NCBI GenBank assembly: GCA_964411985.1
Contig: CAYPNF010000018.1
Coordinates: 1 to 64,000 of the forward strand
Direction: 5' to 3'
DNA length: 64,000 nt
Source: CAYPNF01 sp964411985
GTDB taxonomy: Bacteria; Verrucomicrobiota; Verrucomicrobiia; Limisphaerales; J093
In this document: piece by piece, positions 1-6,713 of the stretch
How the letters are laid out: every line of letters starts with the position of its first letter
Position numbering within the stretch: the first letter of the stretch is position 1
Notes under the pieces: model-generated
Database searches by the model: none
What the model was told of the DNA's origin: nothing
What the model saw: only the letters and a program-made list of their open reading frames with translations
Position numbers and translations under genes: made by a program

Positions 1-524
1 ACATCCGATCGCCCCAGAAGCTCGGCTGATCTTTCCGCGATGAACTTATGGCTGGCGCCGTGGAAGCCCCATCGCCGCACCCCGGCTTGAAACCACGAGT
101 CCGGCACCCCGTAGCGCATGGCCGCTTCAGGAGCCCATTGGTAGAATGCGGTTTCGAATAGGCCAACCAGGGGCACCTGCGGCATACGCTGGCGGAATTG
201 ACGAATCCCCGTTACGTACGGAGGGTTGTGCGCCGGCGCAAGCTGGTTGAAAGCCTCCATGGCCGCCAACACGTCGTCGGTCAGCTCCACACATCCCGTC
301 ACCCCACGCGCGACCACCGTCTTGAATCCAACCGCAGCCAGTTCCCGCTCGTCCCGCAAGGAGCCCCCCTTCACCAGGTCAGCCAGGCAGGAATCAATGG
401 CGGACACATAATCCGACACCCTTTCCAGTCCGCCGCGGGCCAGCATACGCCCCTCAGCACCGGAGAAATCAAACAACCGGTACTTGAGCGAAGTCGACCC
501 GATGTTGGCGACGAGGATTTTCAT
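1..524 (-). CDS. ackA: Acetate kinase, C-terminus beyond window edge
   Basis: Only the first 174 or so codons lie in the window; the gene continues past base 1. The translation begins MKILVANIGSTSLKYRLFDF, the N-terminal phosphate-binding fold of acetate/propionate kinases, and further in carries an FHGASHKF segment typical of the family. It would make ATP from acyl phosphate supplied by the PduL encoded upstream on the same strand, which suits the end of a microcompartment catabolic pathway. The start is the ATG at 524, with 75 bp separating it from the preceding shell gene and no strong ribosome-binding site. Family assignment is firm; substrate preference (acetate or propionate) is not visible. 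Confidence 0.9.
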   Translation of the reverse strand, partial: MKILVANIGSTSLKYRLFDFSGAEGRMLARGGLERVSDYVSAIDSCLADLVKGGSLRDERELAAVGFKTVVARGVTGCVELTDDVLAAMEAFNQLAPAHNPPYVTGIRQFRQRMPQVPLVGLFETAFYQWAPEAAMRYGVPDSWFQAGVRRWGFHGASHKFIAERSAELLGRSD

Positions 525-599
525 GGCGCGAGAGCTTGAGCGTATTCCGACCCCGCATCGCGGGGAACAATCGCTGAGGTCGTGGCGCAGGGAAAGGCC

Positions 600-878
600 C
601 TATTGGAGCCATTTGCCAAGCACCGACAACCCTTCGTGCGGCCGGGGAATGACTTGGACACTCACGACCTGCCCGACTTGTGCCGCTGCGGCTGCGCCGG
701 AGTCGGTGGCGGCCTTCACTGCAGCGACGTCGCCGCGGAAGAACGCAGTGACAAAGCCGCTGCCGACCTTTTCCCAGCCGACCAGGGTAACATTGGCGGA
801 CTTCAATGCGGCGTCGCTCGCCTCGAGCAGCGCGCAGAGGCCCTTCGTTTCAATCATACCAACTGCTTGTTGAGCCAT
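600..878 (-). CDS. BMC-H hexameric microcompartment shell protein
   Basis: A 92-residue single-BMC-domain protein. It opens with the family hallmark AVGMIETKGL, continues through SANVTLVGWEKVGSGFVTAFFRGDV, and ends with VIPRPHEGL, so the domain is complete with almost no extension. Hexamers of such proteins tile the facets of the shell and provide the central pores. It is the second of two shell genes in tandem after pduL, 38 bp from its neighbour. An AGAGAA stretch sits about 7 bases before the ATG. It is of the PduA/EutM/CcmK class; which metabolite its pore passes cannot be told from the sequence. Confidence 0.93.
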   Translation of the reverse strand: MAQQAVGMIETKGLCALLEASDAALKSANVTLVGWEKVGSGFVTAFFRGDVAAVKAATDSGAAAAAQVGQVVSVQVIPRPHEGLSVLGKWLQ

Positions 879-916
879 ATAAAGTTCTCTTTTAGTTCAA
901 GGTTCGAATTCGATCG

Positions 917-1216
917 TTACTTGGCTGCCTTCGCTGGTGCCGGCGCGGTATCCACAAAGGCCTTTAACAGGTCTTCATGCGGACGCGCGATGATGTGGGA
1001 ACTAATCAGTTCGCCCACCTTGCCGGCCGCTTTCGCGCCTGCGTCGACGGCTGCCTTCACGCTGCCCACATCGCCCCGGGCCAAAATCGTGATCAGCCCG
1101 CCGCCGATGGGGATCGTTTTCACCAACGTTACGTTCGCCGCCTTGACCATCGCGTCGCTGGCCTCCACGGCACCCACGTAACCCTTGGTTTCAATCATGC
1201 CTAATGCTTCACTCAT
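917..1216 (-). CDS. BMC-H hexameric microcompartment shell protein
   Basis: A 99-residue BMC-domain protein paralogous to the next gene downstream: ALGMIETKGYVGAVEASDAM at the N-terminus, RGDVGSVKAAVDAG in the middle and IIARPHEDL near the end. Unlike its neighbour it has an Ala/Pro/Lys-rich tail (about 12 residues ending APAPAKAAK), the usual form of a flexible C-terminal extension on shell hexamers. It lies 53 bp after pduL and 38 bp before the second shell gene. Paired BMC-H paralogs next to PduL and acetate kinase are the core of the Planctomycetes/Verrucomicrobia microcompartment locus, known in that group for L-fucose/L-rhamnose (lactaldehyde) breakdown. The substrate here is inferred from family only. 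Confidence 0.93.
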   Translation of the reverse strand: MSEALGMIETKGYVGAVEASDAMVKAANVTLVKTIPIGGGLITILARGDVGSVKAAVDAGAKAAGKVGELISSHIIARPHEDLLKAFVDTAPAPAKAAK

Positions 1217-1269
1217 ACTCGTTCTGTTCTGGGTTAAGGTTTCAGTCGTTTCAAATTCGGAAATCCAAA

Positions 1270-1947
1270 CTATTTCACCAACTCACACGAGGTGCCGGGC
1301 TGCAAATTGCAGGCATTCCCCTCATCCGTATCAATGTGTACCTCCAGCTTGAAACTAGGATCCACCCGGACCAGCATTCGATCCAGGCTGAGCCCGCACT
1401 CGCCGCCGATCTTCAGTTTCATGTGGTCCCCGGCCTTGACCCCGTAGTAGGCGGCGTCCGCCGGGTTCATGTGCACGTGCCGCATGGCCCGGATCACCCC
1501 TTCCTTCATCTCAAAGAATCCAGCCGGCCCCATGAGCATGCAACCAGGGGTGTCAGCAATGCTGCCCGACATGCGAAGGGGTATCTCAAATCCCAGTGCG
1601 ATCGCGTCGGTGTAGGCTAACTCTACCTGGTTCAGGGTACGGCAAGGTCCCAGGATGCGGAGGTTGGAAATCACCCGGCTGCGCGGCCCGATCAGGGTCA
1701 CAGCCTCCTTGGCCGCGAACTGACCGTCCTGGTAGAGCCACTTGTGCACCGACAGTTGGTGTCCTTTGCCAAACAGGGCTTCCACCGCCGCTTGGGTGAG
1801 GTGGCAATGGCGCGCACTCACGTTTACCACCAGCGGATTGGGAGCGCCCGCGGCCCGGGGAAGCGGCCTGCCCATGCGTTCATACACGATCTGCCGAACG
1901 AGATGTTCGACGACCGCACGCGGTAAACTTGGCGTGATCGTTGCCAT
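1270..1947 (-). CDS. pduL: PduL-type phosphate acyltransferase
   Basis: A 225-residue phosphotransacylase of the microcompartment class, unrelated to Pta, which converts acyl-CoA plus phosphate to acyl phosphate and recycles CoA inside the shell. Both metal-site histidine pairs are visible: SARHCHLT (H47, H49) and MRHVHMNP (H157, H159). The frame is open to 2010, but the ATG at 1947 is preferred because MATITPSLPR followed by an amphipathic helix (AVVEHLVRQIVYERMG) is the usual N-terminal encapsulation peptide and because homologues begin near here. No strong Shine-Dalgarno supports either start. First gene of the operon, divergent from the DeoR-type regulator. Confidence 0.92.
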   Translation of the reverse strand: MATITPSLPRAVVEHLVRQIVYERMGRPLPRAAGAPNPLVVNVSARHCHLTQAAVEALFGKGHQLSVHKWLYQDGQFAAKEAVTLIGPRSRVISNLRILGPCRTLNQVELAYTDAIALGFEIPLRMSGSIADTPGCMLMGPAGFFEMKEGVIRAMRHVHMNPADAAYYGVKAGDHMKLKIGGECGLSLDRMLVRVDPSFKLEVHIDTDEGNACNLQPGTSCELVK

Positions 1948-2032
1948 GATGGTGAAGATCTTGAGATTTTGTGAAAGATTGTCAACATTGATTCTTGCAA
2001 AATCTTCCAAAATCTTCCAAGACTAGGCGAGA
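1948..2032. promoter_or_regulatory. Divergent promoter/operator region, microcompartment operon and regulator
   Basis: This 85-bp gap between the divergent pduL and deoR-type genes is A+T rich compared with its surroundings and holds a tandem direct repeat: AAAATCTTCC occurs twice in a row at about 1999-2018. A near-inverted copy, GAAGATTTTCTGCAAG, lies at 2063-2078 inside the start of the regulator gene and mirrors CTTGCAAAATCTTC at 1994-2007. Direct or inverted repeats spanning the promoter are the usual binding pattern of DeoR regulators. That this is the regulator's own operator is an inference. Confidence 0.5.
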
Positions 2033-2815
2033 ATGCAGCCAGAAGAACGCCAAAGGCGTATCGAAGATTTTCTGCAAGCTGTTGAGTTTGCGTCGCTTGA
2101 AGAGCTGGCAAACCAAGTCGACGCCTCCCACTCCACGGTGCGGAGGGACTTGGCGGTGCTGGAAGCCACCGGAAATGTCCGGCGCACGCACGGGGGCGCT
2201 AGGATCACCACCCCGAAGACGGACGAGTTTACGTTTAGCGCGCGCGACACGCATCAACTGGCCGAGAAGGAGGCCATAGGCAGAGTCTGTGCCGATTTGA
2301 TTGCTCCGGGACAGAGCGTCATTATCGATGCGGGCACCACTACATTTCATGTCGCCCGGCATCTGGAGAGCAAACGTCCCCAGATCATCACGAATTCCCT
2401 GCCCGTGGCCAACCTCTTCGCTTCCGCTAGCCACGTGGAAGTGGTTCTGTCCGGGGGCGTGGTTTATCCTCGGCTGGGGGTGTTGGTGGGGCCGTTGGCG
2501 GTCGAATCGTTTTCCAGAATGCATGTCGATACCGCCATCATGAGCGCGGGTGGGCTTACCGAAGAAGGGGTTACCAATTCGCATGGGTTGCTCATCGAAA
2601 TTCAGCGGGCCATGATTCATGCGGCCCGCCGGGTGATTCTTTGCCTCGACCACACCAAGTTTGGCCGAAAATCCCTCTCCTTTCTCTGCGGCCTGGAGAA
2701 GTTCCACACGGTGATCACCGATTCCGGCGCGCCCCTGTCGCTCGTCGAGGCTTTGCGCCAGCGTGGGCTCGAGGTACTCGTCGCGCCCGCCACAGCTCAT
2801 CCGAACGGGAATTGA
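2033..2815 (+). CDS. DeoR/GlpR-family transcriptional regulator
   Basis: A 260-residue DeoR-type repressor. The N-terminal winged helix-turn-helix (about residues 5-60) has the family signature around VDASHSTVRRDLAVLE and ends in the conserved RTHGGA. The C-terminal sugar-phosphate-sensing domain shows DAGTTTFHVARHL and TNSLPVANLF, as in GlpR and FucR-like proteins. Length and start (ATG 2033) match the family. It is divergent from the microcompartment operon, so it most likely senses a phosphorylated sugar intermediate and represses pduL and the shell genes and possibly itself. The ligand is not identifiable. It converges with the glutamine amidotransferase gene, 52 bp away. Confidence 0.9.
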   Translation: MQPEERQRRIEDFLQAVEFASLEELANQVDASHSTVRRDLAVLEATGNVRRTHGGARITTPKTDEFTFSARDTHQLAEKEAIGRVCADLIAPGQSVIIDAGTTTFHVARHLESKRPQIITNSLPVANLFASASHVEVVLSGGVVYPRLGVLVGPLAVESFSRMHVDTAIMSAGGLTEEGVTNSHGLLIEIQRAMIHAARRVILCLDHTKFGRKSLSFLCGLEKFHTVITDSGAPLSLVEALRQRGLEVLVAPATAHPNGN

Positions 2816-2867
2816 ACCCAGACGGGGCGTCTCCCGGCGGTTTCTCCGGAGCCGCTGGAGGGCAAGA

Positions 2868-3560
2868 TCAAGCCCGGATCCAAGCGTCCAAGAGCCGGCA
2901 CATACACGCGTTGGCCTTGGTGAAGCGATCGCACGATCCAAGCCAGCCCGTCGGGATCTGCACGAAGGGACCCGGAACCAGGTCCTCCGCGCAGTGCTCG
3001 GCCAACGCCTTGGCTCCGGCCGCTGTGGTTTCCAGATGAAACTGGAGGCCGACCACGTTATTCCGATAGAGGAATCCCTGGTTGAGGCAAGCGTCACTTT
3101 CCGCAAAGCGACTAGCCCCTGGCGGGATGGTAAAAGTCTCCCCGTGCCAGTGAAACACCTCCAACTCAGTTGCGAGCCAAGAGAGGATTGGCGACGGTGG
3201 CGCCTCCGGAGTTCGCTCGATGATGTGCCAACCAATTTCCCTGTTCGGGCACCGATGGACTCTCCCGCCGAGAACCTCCGCGAGCAGTTGTGCGCCCAGA
3301 CATATGCCCAGGGCGGGTTTGCCAGCCTGAAGCGCTTCGCGCAGGAAGTCTTTTTCAGTCGCGAGCCAGGAGTATTGTTGTTCGTCGTGCACGCTCATGG
3401 GACCGCCCAAGATCACCAGCAGATCAAGGTCATCGACCGCAGGTGGTGTTTCCCCTTCGTAGAGCCGTGTGACGCTTGTCCCGACTCCCCGGGAATTTGC
3501 CCAATCCCCAATCGCCCCTAACCCCTCGAAGGGAACATGTTGCAGATAGTGGAGGTTCAT
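2868..3560 (-). CDS. Class I glutamine amidotransferase-like protein
   Basis: A 230-residue GATase1 protein of the stand-alone GMP-synthase-like type. The nucleophile elbow GICLGAQ gives C87, and QFHLETT supplies H175 and E177, completing the Cys-His-Glu triad; LGGPMSV forms the oxyanion region. The reading frame is open to 3833, but the ATG at 3560 (MNLHYLQHV) is chosen because it overlaps the stop of the upstream histidine kinase by 4 bp (ATGA), the usual sign of translational coupling, and because the family begins there. Stand-alone members hydrolyse glutamine or gamma-glutamyl amides, but the true substrate is unknown. The odd feature is co-translation with a sensor kinase. Confidence 0.88.
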   Translation of the reverse strand: MNLHYLQHVPFEGLGAIGDWANSRGVGTSVTRLYEGETPPAVDDLDLLVILGGPMSVHDEQQYSWLATEKDFLREALQAGKPALGICLGAQLLAEVLGGRVHRCPNREIGWHIIERTPEAPPSPILSWLATELEVFHWHGETFTIPPGASRFAESDACLNQGFLYRNNVVGLQFHLETTAAGAKALAEHCAEDLVPGPFVQIPTGWLGSCDRFTKANACMCRLLDAWIRA

Positions 3561-5050
3561 GCCGGTTCCGGCTCGGGGGTCTTGGAAGGTTGGGTGGTCC
3601 GAGCTGGCTTTGCTGAAAGTGAGAACCAGAAAGTGGCTCCAGCACCCGGGCTCGAATCGGCTCCCACATTTCCGCCGTGCGCCTCGATCACTCGCTTGGC
3701 GATGGCCAGACCCAGCCCGGTGCTCTTTTCGTCGCCGGTCGGTTTGGCCGAAAGTCGCGCAAAAGCCTGGAACAGGCCTTTGCGATCTTCCTCGGTCAAT
3801 CCAGGGCCTTGGTCTGTCACCGCCACCCTCCATCCCGCCTCCTCCTGACCAACCTGAACCTGGACCGTGCTTCCAGGTGGCGAGAACTTGATCGCATTGG
3901 AAAGGAAGTTGTCGAGCACCTGCCGCAGACGCACGGGGTCCGCCCAGGTTTTCGCAGCCTCGGGAACGGAGAGGGACAAACGGGTGCCTTTGGGCTCGGC
4001 CATGAGTCCGTGCCTGCGCACTGCATCCCTCACCAGGACAGCTAGGTCCAGTTCCTGCCGCTTGAGTTTCAGCTGGGTGGCTTCGATCCGGATCATATCC
4101 AGCAGATTCTCCAATAGGGGCAGCATGTACCGGGCCTGCTCCCGCAGGTCGGTGATGAAGAGCCGCCGCTGGTCCTCAGTGAGTCCATTCTCCGGGTCCA
4201 GGAGCAATTCCGCAACGGCCTGAACGTTGGCGATGGGATTGCGCAAGTCGTGGGCGACCATCCCCAGCACGCGGTTCTTGATACCGTCCAGTTTTCGAAG
4301 TTCCCGGTTTTGGGCCTCGATGGCCTCTTTTTGGTCGCTTAATTGGGCGATGCGCAGCGCCCGTTCCACCGCGATGGACACCTGCCGGGCGATGCGTTGA
4401 TAAATCTCCACGTGCGCCGAGGCATAGGTGCCCCTCTGGCGGCTGGAAAAAAAGAGGAACCCCAGTGGGACACCATCCGCCACCAAGGGACAGGTCAGAG
4501 AGGATCGTACCCCTTCCACCACCACCAGATGGGTCGATTCTGATTGGGGATGCGACTGAAGATAAGCTTCCAAATCATTAAGGATGCGAGGCTTTTGGTT
4601 TGTGAGAAGAGCCTCAAGACTGCTCCCGGCGATCCGCGCGCTGTACCCCGGAGTGAGACGGGCCTCCGGGTAATCGAGCCTCGCCCAGCGGGCGGTCAGC
4701 ACTTCCCTTTTCGCATCGAGCAGAGCGCACCCGATCCGGTCGTAGGGAATCAACTGGCGGAAGGAGACAAAAGCCTGGTTCAAGACCTCCTCCAGCGTCC
4801 AGCCACCGTTGATCCCGATCAGCAGGGCCTCGATTTGATCGGCCTCTTGCTGGCGCCGCTGCAGCTGAGTGCTCAAGTCCCTCAGGTCCTGACTCAGGTC
4901 AGCGAGAGCCGGGTCATCGATGGTAGGGACTTGGGAGTTGAACTGTCCTCGGGCCAACTCCTTCAAGTAGGCGTGAAATGGTCCCGATGGGCTTTTCGAA
5001 CCCACTTGTGCGTCTGTTCTCTCTGCCGGAGTATCAGGCATGGATCGCAT
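3557..5050 (-). CDS. GAF-domain soluble sensor histidine kinase
   Basis: A 497-residue cytoplasmic histidine kinase without membrane segments. A short helical lead (residues 25-75) precedes a GAF domain (about 75-235), a coiled coil, a HisKA dimerisation domain with the phospho-acceptor H267 in MVAHDLRNP, and a HATPase_c domain with NFLSNAIKFSPPG (N box), DQGPGL (G1) and STGLGLAIAK (G2). It ends in a Pro/Thr/Glu-rich tail. It would respond to a cytoplasmic signal bound by the GAF domain; no response regulator gene lies nearby, so it is an orphan kinase here. An alternative start is the ATG at 5041. Its stop overlaps the amidotransferase start. Confidence 0.92.
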   Translation of the reverse strand: MRSMPDTPAERTDAQVGSKSPSGPFHAYLKELARGQFNSQVPTIDDPALADLSQDLRDLSTQLQRRQQEADQIEALLIGINGGWTLEEVLNQAFVSFRQLIPYDRIGCALLDAKREVLTARWARLDYPEARLTPGYSARIAGSSLEALLTNQKPRILNDLEAYLQSHPQSESTHLVVVEGVRSSLTCPLVADGVPLGFLFFSSRQRGTYASAHVEIYQRIARQVSIAVERALRIAQLSDQKEAIEAQNRELRKLDGIKNRVLGMVAHDLRNPIANVQAVAELLLDPENGLTEDQRRLFITDLREQARYMLPLLENLLDMIRIEATQLKLKRQELDLAVLVRDAVRRHGLMAEPKGTRLSLSVPEAAKTWADPVRLRQVLDNFLSNAIKFSPPGSTVQVQVGQEEAGWRVAVTDQGPGLTEEDRKGLFQAFARLSAKPTGDEKSTGLGLAIAKRVIEAHGGNVGADSSPGAGATFWFSLSAKPARTTQPSKTPEPEPA

Positions 5051-5789
5051 CGTCTACTCTCTCCCGGAGGGAGCGTAGATGACGCCAATACCGTATCCAA
5101 CTCCCCCCAAGCAGGCAAACGCGAAAATGAACAGCCGACTTCTGCGATGAGCCGCGCTCTCCTCTCCATACTCCAGGAGCTGTCGCACAAAGGAAGGCCC
5201 ATGCAAAATCCGCCAGGTCTTGGAGTGCGGCGCCTCCAGGTGCCGCTTTTCCCCTCCTGCCGCCCTCGAACCCATTTCGGGCTCATCGGGAAATCGACAA
5301 AGTGCTCGACGAAGTGTGCGACAATGTGGAGCCACAGAGACTTGGCAGAATCCAGAAGAGTAACCACCAACCACACGAATGACACGAATGGGAATCCGCC
5401 CCAGGCAAGGTGGGGCAGGGCTCCGCACCGCGCCGTCATTGTGCCACAGAAGGTAACGAAGTGAACGATGATCCTGATGAAACAGGAACAAGAACCCGCT
5501 TCATAGTTCTTCCTGCTGTTCATGGTGAAGATCCTTTGTGCTGAACACACACGGCTCCCAAACGGTAGGGCCCTGTCCCAGCCCGCCATTCTCTCTCCTT
5601 CGTAGCCGCCGTCGGAAGACGGCGCACTTACCATTTCACGCGTTGCCGGAATGTGCGGACCGGTTCCGAAAACGGCGTGGCGCTGCGCTTCGCGCCGTAC
5701 TCCATGACACCCTCTCACGTTCGGATGTAGCCGCGTTCGGCAGAACGCGCTGAACTGACCTCAACTCACTCACCGTCTTCCGACAGCGA
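5051..5789. other. Long noncoding stretch holding dispersed repeats
   Basis: No convincing gene. Open frames here are short, change phase between repeat copies and resemble no protein family. The stretch is a patchwork of modules that recur at 10930-11745: a GTGCTCGAC/GTGTGCGAC module near 5291-5324, an ACACGAATGACACGAATGG module near 5373-5391, an AGGCAAGGTGGGGCAGGG module near 5403-5420, and a long hairpin-rich unit at about 5560-5755. The left part (5051-5280) shows nothing recognisable. Confidence 0.7.
5560..5755. repeat. Dispersed hairpin-rich repeat, copy A
   Basis: About 195 bp nearly identical to copies at 11102-11300 and 11543-11725. It contains three potential stem-loops: GCCGTC-GGAA-GACGGC at 5608-5623 (6-bp stem, GNRA-type loop), GGCGC/GCGCC at 5679-5696, and CGCGTTC-GGCA-GAACGCG at 5732-5749 (7-bp stem). 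The invariant core between them includes GGACCGGTTCCGAAAACGGC. It lies just after the 3' end of the secreted-protein pair that ends at 5790. Confidence 0.85.
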
Positions 5790-6713
5790 CTACGGAGCGG
5801 TCTTTAACCGGTAGAATGAGGAAGGGTTGGTGGGCGTGACGGTGTACTGGTTGTTCGTGATGCCGGGCACCGTGACCCAGGCAGGATCGCTGAGCTTCAG
5901 TTTCTGCTCCAAGACCGCGTTCGTGGCTTTGGAGGACCAGGAAAGTTGGAGGCTATTGGTGCCACTCGAGCTGATCGTAAGGATTGTTCCAGCACGTACT
6001 CCGGCCACTACATCCTGGTCCGGAATCGGGTTGACGGAGGCCTCAGCTATTTGGACCACCATACCTTTCTTGGGCAGCTCCGATATCACCAACCTCACCC
6101 AACCCAGGTGCCACCCGTCTGTTCTCTGGATCCGAAAGCCGAACAGAACATTGGTGGATGAGGAGGGGGGGCCTAGCTTCACGTACCCAGGTTGGATGGA
6201 GATATCCGGGTTTATAGAGGGGATGCCGTATCTCAGAGTTCGGTAGGTCCACCCAAACCCGATTCCTTTCAGCCGTGCAACGTTGGTGGGCTGGATCCAC
6301 CCCCAAGCGCTATCGAGAGCGGGCTTGGCCGGAATGGTTTGGCCTTGAGTGAGCCGAGCCTCGGGCGGGATGTACGTACAACCTCCCCAGATCTCCTTGC
6401 TGAGGTACATCTGGACATGAGGCTCAGCAAACAAAGCCTGGGTTCGGTCCCCCCACTCACAGATCAAGTGCGGGATTTGCTCTCCACGATTCCCAGTGGC
6501 AATCCGACTAATGAAGCGGAAGTCCATCTTGCCGTCCAAATCCAAATCAATGGTGTTGGTGGAACGTCCAGCCGTTTCGCAGTTGCTCCAAACGCCATCT
6601 GAACCGCAATCGTAGTAATTCGGACAGCCCGGTTCCTGAGCCTGAACCGAGCTGACGTTAGCATCAACACTGACCCCGAGGCCGAAGACTATGGCTAAGA
6701 ACATGTGTCTCAT
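5790..6713 (-). CDS. Secreted protein with verrucomicrobial C-terminal tail
   Basis: A 307-residue exported protein of unknown function. It starts at the ATG at 6713, inside the last codons of the upstream giant gene (TCAT overlap at 6710-6713), so the two are translationally coupled. MRHMFLAIVFGLGVSVDA followed by SSVQAQ is a signal peptide. The mature part begins Cys-rich (GCPNYYDCGSDG), includes LDLDLDGKMDFRF, reminiscent of a calcium-loop-like Asp-rich turn, and a beta-rich middle domain. The last 75 residues end in SSFYRLK, a C-terminal beta-sandwich tail frequent in secreted Verrucomicrobia proteins and possibly a sorting or adhesion module. No enzymatic motif is visible. Confidence 0.8.
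   Translation of the reverse strand: MRHMFLAIVFGLGVSVDANVSSVQAQEPGCPNYYDCGSDGVWSNCETAGRSTNTIDLDLDGKMDFRFISRIATGNRGEQIPHLICEWGDRTQALFAEPHVQMYLSKEIWGGCTYIPPEARLTQGQTIPAKPALDSAWGWIQPTNVARLKGIGFGWTYRTLRYGIPSINPDISIQPGYVKLGPPSSSTNVLFGFRIQRTDGWHLGWVRLVISELPKKGMVVQIAEASVNPIPDQDVVAGVRAGTILTISSSGTNSLQLSWSSKATNAVLEQKLKLSDPAWVTVPGITNNQYTVTPTNPSSFYRLKTAP

Noticed and set aside
1982..3235. 417-codon open frame on the minus strand
   Set aside because: It lies antisense over the clear DeoR-type gene and has Arg/Pro/Ser-rich composition typical of a GC-rich shadow frame.
4963..5718. Open frames across the repeat mosaic (also 5054-5491, 11034-11396, 11485-12039)
   Set aside because: They encode similar peptides only because they read through the same DNA repeats; modules are shuffled, hairpins are conserved instead of codons, and no domain is recognisable.
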